A DNA stretch of 8,515 nt from Deltaproteobacteria bacterium (GCA_019312695.1 JAFDCT010000336.1:1-8515), one strand, 5' to 3'. Counted from the stretch's first letter, positions 1 through 6,632 are shown. Made by a program: numbers and translations. The notes: a model not told the origin generated them from the sequence alone.

Positions 1-932
1 TAATAAAGATTTGCTCCATTTGAAAAATGCAGAAGAACATAATTTAATGCCCCCGGCACATATGGGTAAATTTTCTGTAAATTTGCCACCCGGTTATTGA
101 AGATGACATTCATATCATCCAGGGATAGATTTCCTAGGTGAGGCGATTTCTCAGCTTCTAATTTCTGGATTGTAACATCACCACCCCCCACCAGGTAAAT
201 CAGGATATTGCCAAGGCCGAACAGGTCATAACCAAACATGTTCGCTGTATGGTAATAATCATAATCAAAATCTATCCAGCGGTAGTTCCCGGTTTCCCTA
301 TCAAGGAGAATATGATCACGCCGGATATCCCCATGCTTTTGTCCCCGTTCATGGAGAAACTGTATGGCTTGGACCAATTCACTGTATATAATCAAATAGC
401 CGGGCAGATTCTGATGGAAAAACTCCTCATGGTTTTCAGACCGTTTGGAGATAAGGTCATCAAAACGTTTTCCCCTTATGAAGTCAAGAATCCGGACGAT
501 ATTTCCAGCTTCATCCCGTATAGATGTCCCGTGCATGAAATTCTTATGATCTGCGACCATATCCAGTATTGCAGCCTCTTTCCCAGGACTGCGCACGCAT
601 TTGAAGATTATTTCCCCTACCTTGGCTTCAATTTCCTCATGAAAGACCAGTTTAATGATCTTTGTCTCACCATCCGTGAGATCAATAGCTCTTTTGACCC
701 AGTATTTAGGTTCATCGTCAAGGCCGAAACGCCCTTCCTTTTCACAGTTTTTAACGAGATAGGGTCTGTCGCCAAGTATTACGACGTCATCATAATCAAC
801 CCTGAAGAAATCGGAGGTATCCCTATGGATCTTGAACCTTTTGGGAACACGGTCCCGGCCAAATTTTGCCGCAATGATTTCTACCAGTTCAGACCTGGAG
901 AAATCTTTATAAATTCTCGTATCAGATTCCAT
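1..932 (-). CDS. Atypical protein-kinase-like protein, C-terminus cut off by window edge
   Basis: An open frame of 310 codons reads leftward from ATG at 932 without a stop; the last two bases seen are TA, so the end could be near. The protein has kinase-fold marks: IIKLV with a candidate ATP lysine (about K94), SPGKEAAIL with a candidate helix-C glutamate (E119), a catalytic-loop-like KHGDIRRDHILL (H200, D202) and IDFDYD (221-223) where kinases have DFG. Two positions are unusual: the Asn of HRDxxxxN is His (207) and the Gly of DFG is Asp. An N-terminal region of about 75 residues precedes the fold. No signal peptide or membrane segment is seen. The start is the only one available, since a TAA lies five codons upstream in frame. 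There is no Shine-Dalgarno sequence. It follows sat on the same strand but behind a terminator. Kinase homology is inferred from motifs; substrate is unknown, and it could phosphorylate a small molecule or be a pseudokinase. Confidence 0.8.
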   Translation of the reverse strand, partial: MESDTRIYKDFSRSELVEIIAAKFGRDRVPKRFKIHRDTSDFFRVDYDDVVILGDRPYLVKNCEKEGRFGLDDEPKYWVKRAIDLTDGETKIIKLVFHEEIEAKVGEIIFKCVRSPGKEAAILDMVADHKNFMHGTSIRDEAGNIVRILDFIRGKRFDDLISKRSENHEEFFHQNLPGYLIIYSELVQAIQFLHERGQKHGDIRRDHILLDRETGNYRWIDFDYDYYHTANMFGYDLFGLGNILIYLVGGGDVTIQKLEAEKSPHLGNLSLDDMNVIFNNRVANLQKIYPYVPGALNYVLLHFSNGANLY

Positions 933-946
933 GTTTATGCAATTTT

Positions 947-977
947 ATCATACCACAGGCTAATACACAATTGTCGA
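947..977 (-). promoter_or_regulatory. Putative promoter of the kinase-like gene (extended -10)
   Basis: Read on the minus strand, TGGTATGAT (-10 hexamer at 947-952) fits an extended -10 element. TCGACA at 972-977 differs from the -35 consensus by one base, but the spacer of 19 bp is long. Transcription would start near 940, only about 8 nt before the ATG at 932, which would explain the missing ribosome binding site. This is a sequence match only. Confidence 0.35.
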
Positions 978-1109
978 TATATTTCCAGGAAGCGTTAATG
1001 CGGAAAATAGCAGCCGGGATATCAGGACATTCATTTTTCACATAATTTTTACACTCAAGAATTATTCAGTCTGCCTGAAATAAAATTCACATAAAGTTTT
1101 TAGTTACAC

Positions 1110-1141
1110 AAAAAAAAGAGGCGCCGAACAGGCGCCTCTTT
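1110..1141 (-). terminator. Rho-independent terminator of sat
   Basis: A perfect inverted repeat, GAGGCGCC at 1118-1125 and GGCGCCTC at 1131-1138, encloses the 5-nt loop GAACA. It is extended by three A-T pairs to 11 bp. On the minus strand it is followed by eight T residues (1110-1117), the classical intrinsic terminator, about 30 nt after the sat stop codon. On the plus strand only three T follow, so it acts mainly leftward. It separates sat from the kinase-like gene. Confidence 0.93.
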
Positions 1142-1169
1142 CAAAAGATGTTTCAGAAATTAAAACTTC

Positions 1170-2447
1170 TTATTTCATTGTTGAAGCTTCAGCATGACTC
1201 TGCATTTTAATTTCAACTTTTTCGGTCAGGCCTTCGTAGTACTCTCTGAGGATGACAAGTACTTCATCTCGGCCGAAATGATCCGGAATCTCAGCACCTT
1301 CTGATAACGCCTTACGCAATTTGGTGCCGGAAAGGACCACACGGTCATCTTTGGTATGCGGGCAGGTCCGCAGGGAAGCCATACCATCACACTTGAAGCA
1401 GTAGAAAGTCCAGTCGATTTTCAGCGGCTGGCAGAGAAGTCGTTTACCTGAATCTTCCGGCTTGGGAATCTCGTCAAAGATATACTGGGCGTCGAACAGA
1501 CCGTAGAAGTCACCGACACCGGCATGGTCGCGGCCAATAATCATGCGGTTAACGCCGTAGTTCTGACGGAAGGTAGCATGAAGCAAGCCTTCACGGGGGC
1601 CGGCATAACGCATATCAAGGGGGTAGCCGCCCTGTACAACGTTATCTTTGACAAAATATCCGTCGATCAGGGTATTGATACACTTGATCCGGACTTCTGC
1701 AGGAATATCACCGGGTTTCAGGGAACCGACCAGCGAATGGATGAAGACACCATCACACACTTCTGTAGCTATTTTTGCCAAAAATTCATGCGAGCGGTGC
1801 ATGGGATTACGGAGCTGCAGGGCGGCGACATCTCCCCAGCCACGTTCATCAAAAAGGGCTCTGGACTGTTTAGGGGTCATGTAGGTGCCTGCGAACTTTT
1901 CCGGGAAATCACCTTCGGAAAGCACCTTGACCGGGCCGGCAAGGTTAAAATCCTTCTGAGCCATAACCATCTGGACGCCGGGATGGTCTTCAAGAGCCAC
2001 CTCCCAGAATTTTTCACTGTCGGGACCGTTACCTTTATAGACTTTTTCACATTCCCACTTTTTATCAGCTTCGGTCATCTCATATTTTTCAGTTATCTTC
2101 ATGGTAGCCATGATTTGCCCGGCATTATTTTTCAGGGCAATCTCATCACCGGTATGTATCTCGTTCGCATCTTCCGTGGAGCAAGAAAGAGTTACCGGCA
2201 CCGGCCAGAAGGTGCCATCGGAAAGAAGAAAATTCTCACAGACGCTTTTCCAGTCAGCCCTGGTCATAAAACCGTTCAGGGGGCTGAAGCCGCCTATACC
2301 CATCATGATAAGGTCGCCATTCTCGCGACCCGAAATGGATATTGTTTTTAATTTCGCTGCTTTTTCCAATTCGGCCTCAAGCTCTGTGCCGTGGAGCAGG
2401 CAGCATACTAAACCTTTTCCGCCATGTGGTGGTACCAATTTCGACAT
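1170..2447 (-). CDS. sat: Sulfate adenylyltransferase (ATP sulfurylase), dissimilatory type
   Basis: Catalyses ATP + sulfate to adenosine 5'-phosphosulfate (APS) + pyrophosphate, the activation step of sulfate respiration, in the cytoplasm. APS is then reduced by AprAB, which is not in this window. The 425 residues match the usual length of the single-chain family. The N-terminus, [18 protein letters not shown], is characteristic of sulfate-reducer Sat. The nucleotide-binding motif [10 protein letters not shown] is at 211-220 (the HxxH version of the nucleotidyltransferase HxGH), GRDHAG at 305-310 and GTKLRKAL at about 374-381. The C350-x2-C353...C362-x-H364 cluster matches the metal (Zn/Co) site of sulfate-reducer and archaeal enzymes. 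The ATG at 2447 is preceded at 8 nt by AAGGAG. No APS-kinase domain is attached. It has its own promoter and terminator, so it appears monocistronic, with no aprAB or qmo genes within view. Confidence 0.97.
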   Translation of the reverse strand: MSKLVPPHGGKGLVCCLLHGTELEAELEKAAKLKTISISGRENGDLIMMGIGGFSPLNGFMTRADWKSVCENFLLSDGTFWPVPVTLSCSTEDANEIHTGDEIALKNNAGQIMATMKITEKYEMTEADKKWECEKVYKGNGPDSEKFWEVALEDHPGVQMVMAQKDFNLAGPVKVLSEGDFPEKFAGTYMTPKQSRALFDERGWGDVAALQLRNPMHRSHEFLAKIATEVCDGVFIHSLVGSLKPGDIPAEVRIKCINTLIDGYFVKDNVVQGGYPLDMRYAGPREGLLHATFRQNYGVNRMIIGRDHAGVGDFYGLFDAQYIFDEIPKPEDSGKRLLCQPLKIDWTFYCFKCDGMASLRTCPHTKDDRVVLSGTKLRKALSEGAEIPDHFGRDEVLVILREYYEGLTEKVEIKMQSHAEASTMK

Positions 2448-2480
2448 AATAGTTCTCCTTTATCAGTTATTTATAGTAAT

Positions 2481-2508
2481 AAAAAACCGGCAGTGAAATT
2501 ACTGAACC
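2481..2508 (-). promoter_or_regulatory. Weak stem-loop plus T-tract in the sat leader
   Basis: Between the sat promoter and its ribosome binding site, the minus strand shows GG-tt-CAGT, loop AATTTC, ACTG-CC, then GG and six T (plus-strand A at 2481-2486). The helix is only 6 bp with a 2-nt bulge, so a working attenuator is doubtful, but position and T-tract resemble one. No alternative antiterminator helix was found. Confidence 0.2.
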
Positions 2509-2528
2509 TTGATTCATTTTCGCGCCCA

Positions 2529-2557
2529 ACATTATTAAGAGGAGCTGTAATTGTCAA
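2529..2557 (-). promoter_or_regulatory. Sigma-70-type promoter of sat
   Basis: On the minus strand a perfect -35 TTGACA (2552-2557) is followed after 17 bp by TAATGT (2529-2534), a moderate -10. The predicted start near 2522 gives a 5' leader of about 75 nt before the ATG at 2447. The perfect -35 with optimal spacing suits the strong expression expected for this respiratory enzyme. Confidence 0.65.
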
Positions 2558-2739
2558 GGAAAAAAGTGGCTCTTTGATAGACTTTTCCTGCAACTTTTCA
2601 TATTTATCAGCCGGTATTTTTACCCTATTGATATGTTAGATTTATCTGAGCCTAAGACCTAACGAGTTGACAGTATTATGTATTCCCCAACTTTTGTCTG
2701 TTTTTGTTGAGGAGTTTCTTCTCTGCAACGTTGTTTTAG

Positions 2740-2779
2740 AATACATTTTTCTTCAACTCCCTTTCCGCAATACATTTTT
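2740..2779 (+). repeat. Direct repeat of AATACATTTTT
   Basis: The 11-mer AATACATTTTT occurs at 2740-2750 and again at 2769-2779, 29 bp apart. Its core AATACAT also occurs in inverted orientation (ATGTATT) at 2678-2684 and 2923-2929. In AT-rich DNA part of this may be chance, but the clustering between two divergent promoters is compatible with regulator half-sites. Confidence 0.35.
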
Positions 2780-2893
2780 ACAAGATTTTTTCTGATAACA
2801 TCTGTTGGCTTTTTCTTTCACAAAAAAAATATAAAAAAATTTGATGCCAGTTATAGATCCTGCACAGATAATTTCAGAAAAACAATCGCTTGA

Positions 2894-2920
2894 TAACCTT
2901 TCCCTTTGAAAGATTGGTTA
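2894..2920. other. Imperfect stem-loop upstream of the plus-strand operon
   Basis: TAACC (2894-2898) pairs with GGTTA (2916-2920), and TTTC (2899-2902) with GAAA (2908-2911), around the loop CCTTT, leaving a 4-nt bulge GATT. No T-tract follows at once on either strand, so it is not a terminator. It may be a protein site or chance. Confidence 0.3.
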
Positions 2921-2922
2921 CA

Positions 2923-2983
2923 ATGTATTAATTACATGTTTGGCAATTCATATAATCAGGGAAAAAATTAATTTTTTTATAAT
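2923..2983 (+). promoter_or_regulatory. Candidate promoter/operator for the small-protein and radical SAM genes
   Basis: Two perfect TATAAT hexamers occur at 2951-2956 and 2978-2983, but neither has a good -35; the best for the first is TTAATT at 2928-2933 with a 17-bp spacer. That weak -35 lies inside the dyad ATGTA-N5-TACAT (2923-2937), so an activator- or repressor-controlled promoter is possible. Starts near 2963 or 2990 would both give usable leaders before the ATG at 3005. Confidence 0.35.
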
Positions 2984-3004
2984 ATTTCAGGCAGGCAGGT
3001 GATT

Positions 3005-3427
3005 ATGGCAAGGGTTTTCAACAGTAACAGCGCAACCGACAAAACAATCAGGGCCATTGACCGTAAACGTGAGCAGGAAAGGCGCTTTATGCTCTCCCAG
3101 GCTTTCAAGAATGCTGAAGAGCTCTCAACAAGGCTTGTTCAACGGCTCATTGATCGTCATATTATTGAAACCACATCGGAACAGGCCATGCGTGATCTTT
3201 TTACCGATCAGCTTCGTTCCATTTCCAACATGGAAGAATTTGATATTCAGTTCAAGATAGCTCCTTTGCGGAATTTGGCTACAGACCCCAATTTCATCAG
3301 TCTGTACCTGACCCAGTATATCATCGAGGATCTTGTCGACCATCCAAAGGTACAGGACGTCTTTGGTGACGATCTTGATATTTATCTCACGGTTGATTCA
3401 GTTCTGAACAAGATTAGGCCTTCATAA
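3005..3427 (+). CDS. Conserved-looking hypothetical protein, mostly helical, 140 aa
   Basis: I do not recognise this protein. It has 140 residues from the ATG at 3005. A GTG two codons upstream (2999) is possible, but AGGTGATT directly before the ATG resembles the anti-Shine-Dalgarno complement and favours the ATG, albeit with short spacing. The N-terminus is basic (K19, R20, K21, R22 region, DRKREQERR). The middle is amphipathic and charged (NAEELSTRLVQRLIDRHI), compatible with helices, and the C-terminus is acidic (DVFGDDLDIYL). It contains no cysteine, no signal peptide and no membrane span, so it is a soluble cytoplasmic protein by appearance. It ends 33 bp before the radical SAM gene on the same strand, with no terminator between, so the two are probably co-transcribed. 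A partner or accessory role to the radical SAM protein is inference from position only. Confidence 0.8.
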   Translation: MARVFNSNSATDKTIRAIDRKREQERRFMLSQAFKNAEELSTRLVQRLIDRHIIETTSEQAMRDLFTDQLRSISNMEEFDIQFKIAPLRNLATDPNFISLYLTQYIIEDLVDHPKVQDVFGDDLDIYLTVDSVLNKIRPS

Positions 3428-3460
3428 TTTCCAAAGCGGCCTCTTTTCAGCATATACCCC

Positions 3461-4756
3461 ATGCCGATCATTCATCCTGATGATGTTCCCACTCTCGTTT
3501 ATGCCAATGAAAAAGGAGAAATAAAAAACTTCTCTGAGCTTTATATGGCAGGGAGAAGCGGCACTTTTTTTTCCAAACCCCTTCCAGATGATCTTATCCC
3601 ACTCCCGGATGGCAGTGAACTTTTCCTGCTGCCGGATAGAAAACCAATAGGTATCTCACCCGCAGATGACGGAGCGGCACTGTTTGACCACGACCCGGCG
3701 GCTCCTAATGAAATGATACAGGCGGTTGCCGCTTTCATGGCTCCCGCACACACCGCTATCCACAGTGCTGCCTATGAGCCGGTGCGGGATGACATCCCCC
3801 CACTACCTCTGTTCGCCTATACGGCTGTTGGTTGGCATAAAGGCAGATTCTGGGTCTCAGCCTTCCGCTCTGATCCTGACAACAGGCAGGATGCACAATC
3901 TTTTGATCTTGAAAAGATAAAAAGAAACACTGTCAGGCTGCTCAAAAATAAATCAGGCAACAGGCTTATTCAGCACCTGGGAAAATGTTGTCTTTCCTAT
4001 GGCTGTCCCGCAGCAAGGAATTATTTTCTCGGCCGCTGGGAGGCGCCTCTGCCAACTTCGCCGGTATGCAATGCCAGATGTGTCGGTTGCATTTCCCTGC
4101 AGCCTTCGGGCTGTTGTCCCGCCACCCAGGACCGTATAGCTTTTGTACCGAGGGTTTCTGAGATAACTGAAATTGCGGCGGGACACCTTAAAACAGCCCC
4201 CGGTTCAATAGTCAGTTTCGGACAGGGGTGTGAGGGAGAGCCGCTTTTACAGGCTGAAATTTTGGAAAAATCCATACGCTCAATACGAAAACGGACAAAT
4301 TGCGGTACCATCAATCTTAACAGTAATGCAAGCCTGCCTGATAAAATCGAACGGCTTGCCAAGGCTGGTCTGGACAGTTTAAGGGCAAGTATGAACAGTG
4401 CCCGTGAATCATGCCATACACGATACTACAGACCTGTTAATTTTTCTTTAAGGGAAGTTGTTAAATCGATAGATATTATGAAAAAGGCAGAAAAATTTGT
4501 TTCGCTTAATTATTTTATCATACCGGGCTTTACTGATGATCCGGACGAATTTGACGCATTCTGCGACCTTATTGAAAAGCATAGGCCCGACCTTATCCAG
4601 CTGCGGAATCTTAATATGGACCCTGACTGGTATTTTGAAACAGTCGGCTATAATCCTGGTGCTCATCAACCCATGGGAATACGCAACTGGCTTGCTGAGC
4701 TCAAAAAACACTTCCCCATGCTTCGTTTTGGTTACTTTAATCCCTCTTTGCGATAG
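3461..4756 (+). CDS. Radical SAM protein of unknown substrate, with extra cysteines
   Basis: The 431-residue protein carries the radical SAM [4Fe-4S] motif C203-x3-C207-x2-C210 (VCNARCVGC), followed by GQGCEGEP at 254-261, equivalent to the GGE/GEP SAM-binding motif. The NLNSNA (285-290) and SLRASMNSA (306-314) segments fit later strands of the TIM-barrel-like core. Cysteines just outside this motif (C176, C177, C182, C218, C219) lie in well-ordered-looking context (GKCCLSYGCPAARN, PSGCCPATQDR) and could bind a second cluster or metal. Residues 1-170 form an additional N-terminal domain that I cannot identify. I associate this architecture with Desulfobacterota, but no function is known to me. 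No Shine-Dalgarno sequence precedes the ATG at 3461; the start is kept because MPIIHPDDVPTLVY leads straight into coherent sequence and no better site exists. It likely forms an operon with the 140-aa gene upstream. A peptide-modifying or cofactor-forming role cannot be told apart here. Confidence 0.9.
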   Translation: MPIIHPDDVPTLVYANEKGEIKNFSELYMAGRSGTFFSKPLPDDLIPLPDGSELFLLPDRKPIGISPADDGAALFDHDPAAPNEMIQAVAAFMAPAHTAIHSAAYEPVRDDIPPLPLFAYTAVGWHKGRFWVSAFRSDPDNRQDAQSFDLEKIKRNTVRLLKNKSGNRLIQHLGKCCLSYGCPAARNYFLGRWEAPLPTSPVCNARCVGCISLQPSGCCPATQDRIAFVPRVSEITEIAAGHLKTAPGSIVSFGQGCEGEPLLQAEILEKSIRSIRKRTNCGTINLNSNASLPDKIERLAKAGLDSLRASMNSARESCHTRYYRPVNFSLREVVKSIDIMKKAEKFVSLNYFIIPGFTDDPDEFDAFCDLIEKHRPDLIQLRNLNMDPDWYFETVGYNPGAHQPMGIRNWLAELKKHFPMLRFGYFNPSLR

Positions 4757-4763
4757 TCATCAT

Positions 4764-4793
4764 ATGCCTGAGCTTCACGGTATTATTTTTTTT
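4764..4793 (+). terminator. Probable rho-independent terminator after the radical SAM gene
   Basis: ATGCC-TGA (4764-4771) pairs with TCA-(C)-GGTAT (4775-4783): 8 pairs including one G-T and one bulged C, around a 3-nt loop GCT. It is followed by TATTTTTTTT to 4793. The stem is weak for a terminator, but the T-tract and its place 8 nt after the stop codon support it. Confidence 0.5.
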
Positions 4794-4837
4794 GACCTAG
4801 ACGACCGAATTAACAAAGGAAAATATAAAATTATGAT

Positions 4838-4890
4838 AAAGTTTATATGATTGATATAATTTAAAAGTTTATATGATTGATATAATTTAA
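4838..4890. repeat. Perfect 26-bp tandem repeat (two copies), each with an internal dyad
   Basis: Two identical 26-bp units lie head to tail at 4839-4864 and 4865-4890; one further base matches on the left (4838). Each unit contains TTATAT-GATTG-ATATAA, a perfect 6-bp dyad with 5-bp spacer (4843-4859 and 4869-4885). The array ends on the base before the -35 of the perR-like gene. The dyads are set 26 bp apart, about two and a half helical turns. This suggests a pair of regulator sites or a recent local duplication. The units also contain TATAAT hexamers that could be accessory -10 elements. Confidence 0.95.
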
Positions 4891-4919
4891 TTGACCTTTG
4901 TGCATTTATTGCCTATCCT
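4891..4919 (+). promoter_or_regulatory. Promoter of the perR-like gene
   Basis: TTGACC (4891-4896), one base off consensus, is followed after exactly 17 bp by TATCCT (4914-4919). The predicted start point is near 4926, giving a leader of about 40 nt with GGAGG. It lies between the 26-bp tandem repeat and the AGAATGATTCT operator candidate. Confidence 0.65.
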
Positions 4920-4925
4920 TTATAA

Positions 4926-4936
4926 AGAATGATTCT
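4926..4936. promoter_or_regulatory. Fur/PerR-type operator candidate at the transcription start
   Basis: AGAAT-G-ATTCT is a perfect 5-1-5 inverted repeat. Its form agrees with the core of Fur/PerR boxes, which are arranged around NNAATNATTNN. Flanking bases match the PerR 7-1-7 consensus only partly. It covers about +1 to +11 of the predicted perR transcript, where a bound repressor would block initiation, so negative autoregulation is inferred. Confidence 0.5.
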
Positions 4937-4965
4937 CAATTTATTATTAGTTTTGGAGGTATGTC

Positions 4966-5367
4966 GTGAATGAACTAGACAACAATATGCGCCTTACCAG
5001 CCAGCGCCAGGTTATTTTAGAAGAGTTAAAAAAAGTGAAATCGCATCCCACCGCAAATGAGGTTTATGATATGGTGCGGAAAAGACTACCCAGAATCGGA
5101 CTCGGCACCGTCTACCGCAATCTGGACCTCCTGGCTGAGAAGGGAATTATCAATAAACTGGAGGTTGGTGGTGAACAAAAACGCTTTGATGGCGACACTT
5201 CACCGCATTATCATATTCGCTGCGTTAAATGCAACCAGGTTGAGGATATTTTTATTGAAAGAGCTAAAGGACTCGAAAAAAGCGCAGCTTCCAGCTGCAA
5301 ATATAAGATACTGGATCACCACGTTCAGTTTTCCGGTATTTGTTGCAAGTGCCTTCCAGAAACATAA
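4966..5367 (+). CDS. perR: Fur-family metalloregulator, PerR-like (peroxide-responsive repressor)
   Basis: A dimeric, metal-dependent DNA-binding repressor of the Fur family with 133 residues, typical of PerR. A winged-helix N-terminus (about 8-80, with TSQRQVILEEL and GLGTVYRNLDLL as the recognition region) precedes the dimerisation and metal domain. Possible regulatory metal ligands are H27, D75, H81, H83 and D94. Their spacing equals that of Bacillus subtilis PerR H37, D85, H91, H93 and D104, and the Asp at the last position is the residue linked with peroxide sensing (Fur has Glu). The structural zinc cysteines C86-x2-C89 and C126-x2-C129 are present with the same spacing. The GTG start at 4966 is chosen because GGAGG ends 6 nt before it, while the ATGs at 4961 and 4970 are closed by stops within three codons. 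It converges with tyrS, 5 bp apart. Fur or another subfamily remains possible, so the symbol is tentative; family membership is certain. Confidence 0.9.
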   Translation: MNELDNNMRLTSQRQVILEELKKVKSHPTANEVYDMVRKRLPRIGLGTVYRNLDLLAEKGIINKLEVGGEQKRFDGDTSPHYHIRCVKCNQVEDIFIERAKGLEKSAASSCKYKILDHHVQFSGICCKCLPET

Positions 5368-5372
5368 TCTTT

Positions 5373-6590
5373 TTAACGAAAGCTGACTCGGGCGAATCTT
5401 CGCTTCCCTACCTTGATTAAAATCTCACCCTCCGGCTGAACAGTATATTCTGTATCAAGCACTTTTTCATTGTCTAGAGAAACAGCCTGCTGTTTAATCA
5501 GGCGGCGGGCTGCAGAGGTTGATTCGGTCAGGCCTGCCACTACGAGCAGCTTGGGAAGCCAGACTTCACCGTCTGCTTTTACCAGTATAATCTCAGGTAT
5601 ATTTTCCGGCAGCCCATGATACTTAAAGACCTGCTCGAATGATTCTTCAGCCTTTACAGCCCCCTCTTCTTGATAAAACCTGGCAGTGAGCTCATATGCC
5701 AGCTTTTTCTTAATATTCTTCGGATGCTTCTTCCCATTCTGCATATCAGCAGCTAAAACCTCTATTTCTGCTGCCGACATATCACTCAGCAACTCATAAT
5801 AACGGAACATGAGAGTATCTGAGATTGACATCACCTTGCCGTAAATATCATCGGCTGATTCGGTAATGCCAATATAATTGCCGAGCGATTTACTCATCTT
5901 ATTGACGCCGTCGAGACCTTCAAGCAGGGGCATGGTAACTACGACCTGAGGCTCCTGGTCCCAGGAGCGCTGCAAATCCCTGCCCATGAGGAGGTTGAAT
6001 AACTGGTCTGTACCACCCAACTCAACATCTGATTCAAGGGCCACCGAGTCATAGCCCTGAATCAATGGATATAAAAATTCATGGATACTGATAGGTTTTT
6101 CATTGTCAAATCTGACCCTGAAATCTTCACGCTCAAGCATGCGGGCTACGGTAAGCTGCGAAGCGAGTCTGATCATGTCATACGACGTCAGTTTGCTCAG
6201 CCAGGAACTGTTGAATACAACTTTTGTCTTTTGGGGATCGAGAATCTTAAATATCTGTTCCTTGTATGTCTCGGCATTTCTTTTAACGTCTTCAATAGTC
6301 AGTGGTTTTCTGGTTTCCGACTTACCCGTGGGATCACCTATCATGCCTGTAAAATCACCGATCAAAAAATAAATATCATGTCCCAGATCCTGGAAATGTT
6401 TCATTTTCTGGATCAGCACCGTATGTCCCAGGTGCAGATCCGGTGCTGTCGGATCAAAACCTGTTTTAATCTTCAGCGGTACACCGCTTTCACGGGATTT
6501 TTTTAGTTTACGCACCAGGTCATCACGGGATACAACATCAACTGTACCCCGCTCAATCAGTGATATCTGTTCATCAATAGTATAATTCAT
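5373..6590 (-). CDS. tyrS: Tyrosyl-tRNA synthetase
   Basis: A class I aminoacyl-tRNA synthetase that attaches tyrosine to tRNA-Tyr in the cytoplasm using ATP. The 405-residue length is normal. The Rossmann catalytic domain shows the HIGH motif as HLGH at 53-56 ([10 protein letters not shown]), tyrosine-pocket segments such as [18 protein letters not shown] (about 191-208) and the KMSKS motif at 231-235 (NKMSKSLGN). A C-terminal S4 RNA-binding domain spans about 343-400 ([22 protein letters not shown]). The ATG at 6590 gives the usual family N-terminus ([16 protein letters not shown]), although the ribosome binding site before it is poor. It starts 42 bp after rny on the same strand with no terminator between, so it is read as the second gene of an rny-tyrS operon. 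No T-box or other leader is seen in the gap. No terminator is visible between it and the convergent perR-like gene. Confidence 0.97.
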   Translation of the reverse strand: MNYTIDEQISLIERGTVDVVSRDDLVRKLKKSRESGVPLKIKTGFDPTAPDLHLGHTVLIQKMKHFQDLGHDIYFLIGDFTGMIGDPTGKSETRKPLTIEDVKRNAETYKEQIFKILDPQKTKVVFNSSWLSKLTSYDMIRLASQLTVARMLEREDFRVRFDNEKPISIHEFLYPLIQGYDSVALESDVELGGTDQLFNLLMGRDLQRSWDQEPQVVVTMPLLEGLDGVNKMSKSLGNYIGITESADDIYGKVMSISDTLMFRYYELLSDMSAAEIEVLAADMQNGKKHPKNIKKKLAYELTARFYQEEGAVKAEESFEQVFKYHGLPENIPEIILVKADGEVWLPKLLVVAGLTESTSAARRLIKQQAVSLDNEKVLDTEYTVQPEGEILIKVGKRRFARVSFR

Positions 6591-6632
6591 GGCTCTACGT
6601 ATTGTATAAAAACTCCAGAATCTTATAAAAAA

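Larger units (their letters stand above)
2558..3004. other. Gene-free AT-rich control region between divergent sat and the plus-strand operon
   Basis: About 450 bp without a credible coding frame: the short frames present start without ribosome binding sites and are T-rich runs. It holds the outer part of the sat promoter, four copies of the heptamer AATACAT or its complement (2678, 2740, 2769, 2923), a stem-loop at 2894-2920 and a dyad at 2923-2937 next to candidate -10 elements for the rightward genes. A lone TTGACA at 2666-2671 has no matching -10. Two unusually T-rich stretches lie near 2745-2820. No RNA gene could be recognised. Confidence 0.6.

Noticed and set aside
249..998. Plus-strand frame of 249 codons
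   Set aside because: It is antisense to the kinase-like frame, which carries recognisable motifs and runs off the edge; the plus frame has no ribosome binding site and no recognisable domain.
1524..2351. Plus-strand frame of 275 codons
   Set aside because: It lies wholly antisense within sat and has no recognisable sequence; it is a by-product of sat codon use.
2661..2700. Plus-strand TTGACA at 2666 as a promoter
   Set aside because: At 17 bp spacing the next hexamer is ACTTTT, not a -10, and it is more than 300 bp from the next gene.
5388..5406. GCGA-ATCT-TCGC hairpin after the perR-like gene as a terminator
   Set aside because: It lies inside the tyrS coding region, has a very short stem and no following T-tract.
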